Source: JACCTH01 sp035253825
GTDB lineage: Bacteria > Actinomycetota > Acidimicrobiia > Spongiisociales > ZC4RG35
Direction of reading: 5' to 3'
Assembly: GCA_035253825.1 (NCBI GenBank)
Contig: DATFBM010000002.1
Span: forward strand, 1-27,561
Length of the DNA: 27,561 nucleotides
Shown here one piece after another: positions 1-6,404 of this stretch. Both the position numbers and the translations under genes were made by a program. A model generated the notes under the pieces. It had not been told where the DNA came from and made no database searches. It saw nothing but the letters and a program-made list of their open reading frames with translations. Each line of letters starts with the position of its first letter. Position 1 is the first letter of the stretch.

Positions 1-476
1 TGGGCCGACTGGTCCAAGGAGGGCTGGATCATCAGATAGCGATCAGAGAAGAGGGTCTGGGCATCCTCCCGGGAGACCCTCCTCCTTCGCTCCAGCAACC
101 CATAGAGCCTTCCCAGTGAGTAATCGGGGGAAAAGGAGAGAACCTCTGCCTCGGAGAGACCGGTCTGGGAGAGCTCGACCAGCACCGCCGCCCGGTCCAA
201 GGAGATCGCTCCCTTGGAAAGCTCGCTCTTGATCTGAGAGTCGGGGGCATAGGCCAGGGTGCGGAGCCGGCGGGCGGTCTGATGCGAGATATCGAGGGTG
301 GCAGAGAGCCAGTCGGTGAGGTTGCGATCTCCCGCCGACCAGGCGATTTGGTGGGGGTCGAGCCTTCCTACTAGTTCCGCCTGCTCGGCTCGGAGCCGGT
401 TGATCTCGGCCTGGTTGCTGAGAAGCTTCTCCTCCCAGACCTCGACCTGATCGACCTCTTCACTCCATTCGAACAT
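1..476 (-). CDS. DUF222 / 13E12-repeat family protein, N-terminal part (runs off left edge)
   Basis: The frame is open from an ATG at 476 to the left edge (158 codons, no stop). The visible protein begins MFEWSEEVDQVEVWEEKLL, a likely amphipathic coil. It then has the helical pattern of actinobacterial DUF222 proteins: a 'LTDWLS...ISHQTARRL' helix-turn-helix-like stretch (about residues 60-80), 'GAISLDRAAVLVEL' (about 100-113), and 'LFSDRYLMIQPSLD', which resembles the R-x-L-x-(I/L)-x-P-x-L-D motif at the end of DUF222. Family members usually end in an HNH nuclease domain, which would lie outside the window, so nuclease activity cannot be confirmed. The family is multicopy in many Actinobacteria and its role is not settled. 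The gene has its own promoter-like site and does not share an operon with the genes to its right. Confidence 0.75.
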   Translation of the reverse strand, partial: MFEWSEEVDQVEVWEEKLLSNQAEINRLRAEQAELVGRLDPHQIAWSAGDRNLTDWLSATLDISHQTARRLRTLAYAPDSQIKSELSKGAISLDRAAVLVELSQTGLSEAEVLSFSPDYSLGRLYGLLERRRRVSREDAQTLFSDRYLMIQPSLDQSA

Positions 477-482
477 GTGTCC

Positions 483-488
483 AGTATG
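483..488 (-). promoter_or_regulatory. Possible -10 element of the DUF222 gene
   Basis: Read on the minus strand, CATACT is followed by six bases (GGACAC) and then the ATG at 476. The first position deviates from TANNNT, but the spacing equals that of the other unit-leading genes in this window. The rest of the 477-550 gap, the longest intergenic stretch here, holds an A/T run (TTTTTTTCG on the minus strand) and no convincing hairpin or Shine-Dalgarno sequence. Confidence 0.35.
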
Positions 489-550
489 AAGAAGGGGTGT
501 GACATTTTCTGCCCTAGCAGTGGCGGAAATCGAAAAAAAGTTCTGAGGGA

Positions 551-1303
551 TTAGGTCCTGGCGACGAGAAAAACGCGGCTGATCTGCAATGCGGTGCTGC
601 CATCACGGCGTGGCGGATAAGCCAGGCGATATCGTTCCGCCAGCGACTCCTCGAGGTCACGAAACTCGTCTTCTTCTAGCTCATGTCGGACCGGCACCAG
701 CACCGACCCCCGCACCCAGGACAGCACCGGATCGGGCCCACCCATGATTTGGTAGTAGGTGGTGCGCCAGGCATCGATCTCGCTGGCGTCAGTAAGCCAC
801 TCCAGGTACTGATCAATACGGGCGACAGGATTTCGAAGAAGGTGTCCGAGTCGATCGCTCCAACTCCGCCGGTCGACCTCTTCGTAAATGACCTCGTGAG
901 TCGGCTCCCGCCAGTTGTCGGGCATCTGGATGGCGAGGACGCCACCGCCGACAAGCTCGCCCAGCAGCCGAGGAAAGAGTGTTTCGTGATCGGCCACCCA
1001 ATGGAGGGCTGCGTTGGAGAAAATGAGGTCCGGGGCAACCTCTGGCTTCCAGTCTTCGATGTTCTGCCTCATGAAGCGGACATTTCCCAGGGGCCGGGTC
1101 TTCGCCAGCATCTCCTCCGAGTTGTCGATGCCAACGACCATGGCGGCGGGCCACCGGCTACCCATCTCGTTGGTGAGCTCTCCAGTGCCACACCCGAGGT
1201 CGTAGACGAGCGTCGGCTCGATAGGGATTCGAGACATGAGCTCGCGACCGGGCCGAAGCCTGTGATCGCCGTGGGCGTTGTAACAGGTCGGATCCCAAGT
1301 CAC
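551..1303 (-). CDS. tam: Trans-aconitate 2-methyltransferase-like SAM methyltransferase
   Basis: A 250-residue class I SAM-dependent methyltransferase. Motif I is 'VYDLGCGTGE' (about residues 33-42), followed by 'VVGIDNSEEML' (the acidic residue that binds the SAM ribose) and 'DLIFSNAALHW'. From memory, it tracks E. coli Tam along its length: an N-terminal 'W(D/N)P..Y', 'LFPRLLGEL', 'GVLAIQMPDNWREPTH', 'WRTTYYQIM', and a C-terminal 'RVFLVAR'. Tam methylates trans-aconitate, a spontaneous by-product of the TCA cycle that inhibits aconitase. The start is GTG at 1303 and overlaps the malQ stop as GTGA, so translation is probably coupled. The gene is last in the SIMPL-malQ-tam operon. The substrate is inferred from similarity only; related methyltransferases act on other small acids. 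Confidence 0.85.
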   Translation of the reverse strand: MTWDPTCYNAHGDHRLRPGRELMSRIPIEPTLVYDLGCGTGELTNEMGSRWPAAMVVGIDNSEEMLAKTRPLGNVRFMRQNIEDWKPEVAPDLIFSNAALHWVADHETLFPRLLGELVGGGVLAIQMPDNWREPTHEVIYEEVDRRSWSDRLGHLLRNPVARIDQYLEWLTDASEIDAWRTTYYQIMGGPDPVLSWVRGSVLVPVRHELEEDEFRDLEESLAERYRLAYPPRRDGSTALQISRVFLVART

Positions 1304-2793
1304 CGGCGATAGCTCTTTTCGGTGGCCTCCGCCAGCCTTTCGATCAGACGGGGGGGAACCGGTTCCGACATGCGCCAGGTCCAGTTGCCTTTCTCGGTTC
1401 CAGGAGTATTCATTCGGGCTTCGGAACCCAGGCCGAGCACGTCTTGGACCGGGACGATGGCGGCCGACGCTTTCGATTCGAAGACCAGATCGATCATTTC
1501 CCAGTTGATCTCATCGCCCCGAGTGCCGGTGGTCTGCAACAACCTCCGGCGATTGCGGTTGAGACGGCGTCGGTCGTGGCGATGGTTGTCGCCCCAGAAC
1601 CATCCGACGGCGGTGTCGTTGTCGTGGGTCCCCGTATAAGCCACGACGTCGAGGGGATAGTTGTGGGGGTGATGGAGCGATGTGTCGGCTTCGGCGTCGA
1701 AGCCAAATTGTGCGACCCTCATTCCCGGAAAACCGAAATGTCGTCGCAGCGCGGTGACCTCGGGGGTGATGATCCCCAGATCTTCGGCAATGATCGGGAG
1801 ATGGTCCTGGGTGCTGAACTCTTTGAAGAGGTCGGCGCCCGGTCCCTCCACCCAACGGCCCTTGATCGCAGTTGGCTCCGACGCCGGGATCTCCCAATAG
1901 GCGGCAAAGCCCCGGAAATGGTCGATGCGGACAAGATCGAAACGAGAGAACGCCCCTCCGAGCCGCTCGGCCCACCATCGGTACCCCTCCGCCCGATGGC
2001 GGTCCCAGCGGTAAAGGGGGTTCCCCCACCGCTGGCCGGTACTCGAGAAATAATCAGGAGGTACGCCGGCAACTACGAATGGACGACCGTCCTCGTCGAG
2101 ATAGAAGAGGTCTGAGCGCGACCAGACATCAGCCGAATCGTGGGCGACGAAGATGGGGAGGTCTCCGATCATCTCGATGCCGCGACGTCGAGCATAAGCG
2201 TGGAGGGCATCCCACTGGCGCTGGAAGAAGAACTGGATGGCGCGCTCGACTTCGATCGACTGGTCCAGCCGCCGGGTCGCTTGCCGCAGGGCGGCATCGT
2301 CGCGCAGTGCGAGGGGCGGTGGCCAATCGACCCAGGACCGATCTTCGAACGAGGACTTGAGAGCCGAGAAGACGGCGAATTCCTCAAGCCACGGTATCCG
2401 GCGAAAGGTGTCGTACCCGCGAGTGCCGTCAGCTCGCAGGAACCGGTGGGCGGCCGTGACAAGCAGTTGCCTTTTTCGCGGAATCAGCGTTCCAAAGTCG
2501 ACCCGGCCCCTCGGAAGCTCAAACAGAGGTTCAACTTCGCCCGATCGCAGCCAACCGTCCGCAATCAGGTCATCGAGATCGATTAGAAGTGGGTTACCGG
2601 CGTGGGTGGAAGGAGACTGATAAGGCGAGTCCTGATAGCCGGTGGGCCCCACCGGAAGCATCTGCCAATAGCGCTGACCCGCCTCAGCGAGTGCGCGAAC
2701 AAACTGACGCGCCGGCTCGCCGATGGTTCCTATTCCCTGTGTTGTGGGGAGCGAGCTGACATGGGCCAGAATCCCGCTGTGGCGGCCCATCAC
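1300..2793 (-). CDS. malQ: 4-alpha-glucanotransferase (amylomaltase, GH77)
   Basis: A 497-residue GH77 enzyme that transfers alpha-1,4-glucan segments between maltodextrins or glycogen-derived chains in the cytoplasm. The N-terminus has the family signature 'GILAHVSSLP...GIGTIG', then 'YWQMLPVGPTGYQDSPYQSPS'. The three catalytic carboxylates are all present: nucleophile Asp291 in 'VRIDHFRGF', acid/base Glu337 in 'IIAEDLG', and Asp391 in 'TGTHDNDT'. Length is typical of the short bacterial amylomaltases, with no truncation. The start is GTG at 2793 (giving GTG-ATG), which overlaps the upstream SIMPL stop by four bases; ATG at 2790 is the alternative and changes only one residue. The downstream methyltransferase overlaps its stop codon. 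No other glycogen or maltose genes are in the window. Confidence 0.95.
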   Translation of the reverse strand: MMGRHSGILAHVSSLPTTQGIGTIGEPARQFVRALAEAGQRYWQMLPVGPTGYQDSPYQSPSTHAGNPLLIDLDDLIADGWLRSGEVEPLFELPRGRVDFGTLIPRKRQLLVTAAHRFLRADGTRGYDTFRRIPWLEEFAVFSALKSSFEDRSWVDWPPPLALRDDAALRQATRRLDQSIEVERAIQFFFQRQWDALHAYARRRGIEMIGDLPIFVAHDSADVWSRSDLFYLDEDGRPFVVAGVPPDYFSSTGQRWGNPLYRWDRHRAEGYRWWAERLGGAFSRFDLVRIDHFRGFAAYWEIPASEPTAIKGRWVEGPGADLFKEFSTQDHLPIIAEDLGIITPEVTALRRHFGFPGMRVAQFGFDAEADTSLHHPHNYPLDVVAYTGTHDNDTAVGWFWGDNHRHDRRRLNRNRRRLLQTTGTRGDEINWEMIDLVFESKASAAIVPVQDVLGLGSEARMNTPGTEKGNWTWRMSEPVPPRLIERLAEATEKSYRR

Positions 2794-3392
2794 CCGACGA
2801 CGGCGAAGCGCACCGTAAGAGTGACCGCGATTGTGGAGCTCCCGGATTCGACCGGCACGGCCTCGGCTAGACGGGCCATTGGCCGCGGCAATCCGACGAG
2901 ATTGGTTTCCTCAATCGAAAGTGGGCGCCCAAGCGTTAGCCCGGCTTGGTCGGCGAGTTCTGTGGCTTTGGCGACGGCCTTTTGCCAGGCGGCCGCCCTG
3001 GCCTGCGCCTCGGCAGCGTCTACGTCGCGTAGGCCGAACGTGACTCCGCTCATTTCCGCTCCATCGCCAAGGGCTGCCAGGCCCGAGGCAACTATTTCCC
3101 CGGTCCTGGAAACGTCGGTGAGAACGATCCGCACACCGTTGCGAGCCCGATAGCCGAGTGGCGCACCGTTGCGATCAGTCTCAGGCCAGAGGCTGAGGTC
3201 GCTCGTCTGCACGCTGGCTTCCTCGATGCCGGCTTGATGCAAACCGCTCAGAAGCTCATCTACGCGACGGGACACCTCAGTCATAGCCGCGGCGGCATCG
3301 GCGCGCACGGCACTGGCGGCCAGATTGACGATCGCCTGATCCGGGGTGACGAATGCCTGACCCGTGGCGTTCACAGTGATCCCGCTCTTCAT
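2790..3392 (-). CDS. SIMPL domain (DUF541) protein
   Basis: About 200 residues when started at ATG 3392. It opens with 'ITVNATGQAFVTPDQA', the typical first strand of SIMPL proteins (v-x-GxG-x-v-x-v-x-PD), followed by 'VRADAAAAMTEVSRRVDELLSGL', 'VQTSDLSLWPE', 'YRARNGVRIVLTDVSRTGEIVASGL' and 'AQARAAAWQKAVAKATELADQAG'. All are characteristic of the family, which includes periplasmic oxidative-stress-related proteins and a mammalian IRAK-binding member; its biochemical role is poorly defined. The frame stays open upstream, but that extension overlaps the divergent CoA-transferase gene and encodes no signal peptide, so I prefer 3392. With that start the protein looks cytoplasmic, unlike many secreted relatives. 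It is first in a coupled operon with malQ and tam. Confidence 0.85.
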   Translation of the reverse strand: MKSGITVNATGQAFVTPDQAIVNLAASAVRADAAAAMTEVSRRVDELLSGLHQAGIEEASVQTSDLSLWPETDRNGAPLGYRARNGVRIVLTDVSRTGEIVASGLAALGDGAEMSGVTFGLRDVDAAEAQARAAAWQKAVAKATELADQAGLTLGRPLSIEETNLVGLPRPMARLAEAVPVESGSSTIAVTLTVRFAVVG

Positions 3393-3395
3393 TTC

Positions 3396-3401
3396 TACGA
3401 T
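3396..3401 (+). promoter_or_regulatory. Possible -10 element of the lipid-degradation operon
   Basis: TACGAT is followed by eight bases and the GTG at 3410. The same hexamer lies before the beta-propeller lipoprotein gene (16198-16203, minus). Transcription starting 7-8 bases downstream would give a leaderless or nearly leaderless mRNA. No clear -35 hexamer at 17 bases. Confidence 0.5.
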
Positions 3402-3403
3402 GA

Positions 3404-3409
3404 AACGTA
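3404..3409 (-). promoter_or_regulatory. Possible -10 element of the SIMPL-malQ-tam operon
   Basis: On the minus strand TACGTT ends 11 bases before the SIMPL ATG at 3392. With a normal spacing of 6-8 bases to the transcription start this leaves only a 3-5 base leader. It is a weaker case than the exact six-base spacings elsewhere in the window. It lies in the 17-base gap shared with the divergent CoA-transferase gene. Confidence 0.35.
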
Positions 3410-4549
3410 GTGGGTCCGTTGCAAGGCGTACGGGTAGTAGAGATGGCCGGGATCGGTCCCGTGCCATGGGCGGGAATGATGCTGGCCGACCTCGGAGCCG
3501 ACGTGATCCGGATCGATCGGGTTGCCCCGTCGCCACTCGACCAGTTCTTCCCCCGGGATCCGACCAAGCGCAGCCGGCGCAGCATTGCCCTCGATCTCAA
3601 GCAACCCCAGGGAGTGGAGGTGGCTTTGCGGGCGGTCGAAGGTGCTCAGATCCTGATCGAAGGATTTCGGCCCGGTGTGATGGAGAAGCTGGGATTGGGG
3701 CCCGACCCATGCCTGAGGTGGAACCCCAGCCTGGTTTACGGAAGAATGACCGGCTGGGGTCAGACGGGCCCACGGTCCTTGACCGCCGGGCACGATCTCA
3801 ACTATCTCTCACTCACCGGAGTTCTGGCGGCGATCGGCCCGGAATCACATTCCGTTCCACCTCTCAACCTGATCGGGGACTACGGCGGGGGAGCGATGCT
3901 CCTACTGGTTGGCGTGCTCAGCGCCTACGCGGCCACCCAAATGGGATTGCCCGGACAGGTTGTGGATGCGGCGATGGTCGACGGCGTGGCACTGCTCGCC
4001 TCCTTGGTCCATGGCGCCATCGCCAGCGGGACCTGGAATGAACGGCGAGCGGAGAATTTGCTCGACGGTGGCGCTCCTTTCTATCGAACCTATCCCACCG
4101 CCGACGGTCGCGAGATCGCAGTCGGCGCCCTTGAGCCGCAATTCTTCAGCGAGCTTTTGAAAGGGCTTGGCCTTGATGAGGCCGACCTTCCGGCCCAATA
4201 CGATCGCAGCGGGTGGCCCAGGCTCGCCGAAGCCATCGGTGGCGCGGTCGCATCCGAGACCATGGATCACTGGGAACAGCTATTTGCCTCTAACGATGCC
4301 TGCGTCAGCCCGGTGAGATGGTGGTCGGAAGCGCCTGCCGATCCCCATCTTCAGAGTCGGGAGGTGATGATCGAAGTGGAAGGGCTCATGCAGGCCGCGC
4401 CGGCCCCTCGCTTCTCTCATACCCCGCTCGAACGACCCCGGGCACCCTCCAATGCGGGATCAAACACCCGCCAGGTTCTCGGCGAACTTGGCTACGACGA
4501 GGCCGCCATCGGTATGCTCCTGCGGCATCGAGTCGCCACGGAGGAGTGA
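3410..4549 (+). CDS. mcr: Alpha-methylacyl-CoA racemase / CaiB-BaiF family CoA transferase
   Basis: A 379-residue family III CoA-transferase-fold protein that matches alpha-methylacyl-CoA racemases best. It has 'LQGVRVVEMAGIGPVPWAGMMLADLGADVIRID', 'SIALDLKQPQG', 'LIEGFRPGVMEKLGLGP' and 'YGRMTGWGQTGP'. The residues matching the catalytic His, Asp and Glu of mycobacterial MCR are present: His128 in 'AGHDLNYLSLTG', Asp157 in 'NLIGDYGGG', and Glu242 in 'ALEPQFF'. These enzymes interconvert (R)- and (S)-2-methylacyl-CoA so that branched-chain lipids can enter beta-oxidation. GTG at 3410 fits the conserved N-terminus and lies only 18 bases from the divergent SIMPL start. It heads the fatty-acid operon; its stop overlaps the next ATG by one base. 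A CoA transferase on another acid remains possible. Confidence 0.88.
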   Translation: MGPLQGVRVVEMAGIGPVPWAGMMLADLGADVIRIDRVAPSPLDQFFPRDPTKRSRRSIALDLKQPQGVEVALRAVEGAQILIEGFRPGVMEKLGLGPDPCLRWNPSLVYGRMTGWGQTGPRSLTAGHDLNYLSLTGVLAAIGPESHSVPPLNLIGDYGGGAMLLLVGVLSAYAATQMGLPGQVVDAAMVDGVALLASLVHGAIASGTWNERRAENLLDGGAPFYRTYPTADGREIAVGALEPQFFSELLKGLGLDEADLPAQYDRSGWPRLAEAIGGAVASETMDHWEQLFASNDACVSPVRWWSEAPADPHLQSREVMIEVEGLMQAAPAPRFSHTPLERPRAPSNAGSNTRQVLGELGYDEAAIGMLLRHRVATEE

Positions 4550-6393
4550 TGGGTCCGAGTAATACCGCTGCCGAAGCCGCCGCGATCGACGCTGCCGTCG
4601 AGGGAAAGACTCTCATCACCCTGTTCGACCGAAACGCGGAGAAATACGGCGACAAGGCTGCCATTCACTGGAAAGAAGGCGACCTCTGGCGACACCTGAC
4701 GTGGAAGCAATACCGAGGCGTTGTCCATGAGGCGGCTGCCGGTTTGCTGTCGCTCGGGATCAAGCCTGACGACTTCGTCTCCATCATGGCCGGCAACCGC
4801 CCCGAGCATGTCATCGCCGACCTTGCCGCCATCCACGCCGGTGCGGCGGGCGTGACCATCTACTCCACACTGGCGCAGAACCAGATCAGGTACGTCGCCG
4901 CCAACTGCGAGGCCAAAGTGGCGATTCTCGAAGACCTCACCTTTATGAAGCGGTGGGAGGCAATTCGCGCCGACCTGCCCGCCCTCCAGCACGTGATCTT
5001 GCTGGAGGGGGCAGAGAACTACGACACCTCCGACTGGGTGCTCTCCTGGGAGGACTTACTGGAAAGGGGGCGGAGCGCTCTGGCGGCCGACCCCGAGCTG
5101 GTGACGCGCTCGGCAGGCGCCGCTCGCCCCGATGGCCTCGCCACCCTGATTTACACCTCGGGTACCACCGGTGTTCCCAAAGGGGTGATGATCAGCCATC
5201 GCAACGTTGTCTGGACCGCCGAATGCCTGCGCCGGGCGGTCGAACCCAGCGAGAACCCGCGCATGGTCTCCTACCTTCCCTTGGCCCACATTGCCGAACG
5301 GATGTCTACTCACTACCTCGGGGTCTATCTGGCTGGCGAGGTGTGGTACTGCCCCGATATCGGCATGGTTCTCGAGTATGTCCAAAAGGCTCGACCCACG
5401 ATCTTCGTTGCCGTGCCCCGGGTCTGGGAGAAGTTCCACAATCGCCTTCAAGCCCGCTTTGCCGAGGATCCCAAGCGCGAGAAGTTGATTCGCAGCGCCG
5501 CCGCCCATGGCGCCGAGATGGTGCGCCGGGTTCAAAGCGGCAAGTCGATCGGGTTCCTCGATCGCCTAAAGCACGTGCTCTTCGAGCGGTTGATCTATTC
5601 GAAGGTCCGACACGGGCTTGGGATGGACGCCCTCGAGGTGGCGATTACCGCCGCCGCTCCGATCTCGCCCGATCTCATCTATTTCTTCCGCGGCCTCGGC
5701 GTTCCGTTGTTCGAGCTCTATGGCATGAGCGAATCGACCGGTCCGGCCACAAGCAATCTCGCCGGTCAGGAGAGGATTGGCAGCGTGGGACGCCCGATTC
5801 CCGGAGTCGAGATCGTGCTGGCAGACGACGGCGAGATCCTGATGCGGGGAGGAGTCGTCACCGCCGGGTACTACAAGATGCCCGAAGAAACCGCGGAAAC
5901 TTTCGACTCCGACGGGTTTCTTCACTCCGGAGACCTGGGGCGATTCGATGACGACGGTTTTCTCCATATCGTCGGGCGCAAGAAGGACATCATCATCAAC
6001 GCCGCGGGCAAGAACATCGCCCCCGCCAAGCTAGAGACGGCCATCAAGAATCACGCGCTGGTATCACAGGCCTGCATGGTTGGCGACAGCAAGCCATATC
6101 TCTCGATGATCATCGCTCTCGATCCCGAAGAGGCCCCGCTCTGGGCGGCAAGAAACAACATCACGTTCACCGATCTCGAGTCATTCAGCCGGTTGCCGGA
6201 AGTGCAAGCGGAGGTCCAGGCGGCGATGGATTCGGCCAACCAGGAGGTAGCCAGGGTGGAGCAGGTGAAAAAGTTCACCATCGTGGGCGACATCTGGTCG
6301 CCCGACACCGGCGAGATCACCCCGTCGCTGAAGCTCAAGCGCAATGTCGTCCTCGACAAGTACCGGAGCGACATCGAGGAGATGTACTCCTAA
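4549..6393 (+). CDS. Long-chain fatty acid--CoA ligase (AMP-binding, FadD15-like)
   Basis: A 614-residue ATP-dependent acyl-CoA synthetase of the ANL superfamily. It shows P-loop motif A3 'TLIYTSGTTGVPKGVMISHRN' in part (starting near residue 199), 'SYLPLAHIAERM', the A5 motif 'YGMSESTGP', the A7/A8 region 'GDLGRFDDDGFLHIVGRKKD' (start of it) and 'NAAGKNIAPAKLE'. These are typical of long-chain (FACS) members. The start is ATG at 4549, overlapping the preceding TGA by one base, with GGAGG just upstream. The frame remains open for 77 codons further upstream inside the CoA-transferase gene, but that stretch has no family similarity. It supplies acyl-CoA to the racemase and dehydrogenases of the same operon. 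Chain length and branching preference cannot be read from the sequence. Confidence 0.93.
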   Translation: MGPSNTAAEAAAIDAAVEGKTLITLFDRNAEKYGDKAAIHWKEGDLWRHLTWKQYRGVVHEAAAGLLSLGIKPDDFVSIMAGNRPEHVIADLAAIHAGAAGVTIYSTLAQNQIRYVAANCEAKVAILEDLTFMKRWEAIRADLPALQHVILLEGAENYDTSDWVLSWEDLLERGRSALAADPELVTRSAGAARPDGLATLIYTSGTTGVPKGVMISHRNVVWTAECLRRAVEPSENPRMVSYLPLAHIAERMSTHYLGVYLAGEVWYCPDIGMVLEYVQKARPTIFVAVPRVWEKFHNRLQARFAEDPKREKLIRSAAAHGAEMVRRVQSGKSIGFLDRLKHVLFERLIYSKVRHGLGMDALEVAITAAAPISPDLIYFFRGLGVPLFELYGMSESTGPATSNLAGQERIGSVGRPIPGVEIVLADDGEILMRGGVVTAGYYKMPEETAETFDSDGFLHSGDLGRFDDDGFLHIVGRKKDIIINAAGKNIAPAKLETAIKNHALVSQACMVGDSKPYLSMIIALDPEEAPLWAARNNITFTDLESFSRLPEVQAEVQAAMDSANQEVARVEQVKKFTIVGDIWSPDTGEITPSLKLKRNVVLDKYRSDIEEMYS

Positions 6394-6404
6394 AAGGGGG
6401 GCCG

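Noticed and set aside
683..1312. 209-codon open frame on the plus strand inside the methyltransferase gene
   Set aside because: It lies opposite a well-supported enzyme, its sequence shows no domain, and GC-rich coding DNA commonly leaves long open frames on the other strand.
1444..2360. Long plus-strand frames inside malQ
   Set aside because: The minus-strand malQ has all three catalytic residues over this stretch; the plus-strand products have biased composition and no recognisable motif.
3393..3536. Longer start for the SIMPL protein
   Set aside because: The extension overlaps the divergent racemase gene, lacks a signal peptide and is Arg/Pro-rich; the conserved SIMPL strand begins right after ATG 3392.
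4318..4548. A 77-codon upstream extension of the acyl-CoA ligase
   Set aside because: It lies inside the racemase gene in another frame, is Arg/Ser/Pro-rich and has no family similarity; ATG 4549 has a GGAGG site and stop-start overlap.
6394..6404. Intrinsic terminator at the G-rich stretch after the acyl-CoA ligase
   Set aside because: There is no inverted repeat or T-run; the A/G-rich bases are better placed as a ribosome binding site for GTG 6405.
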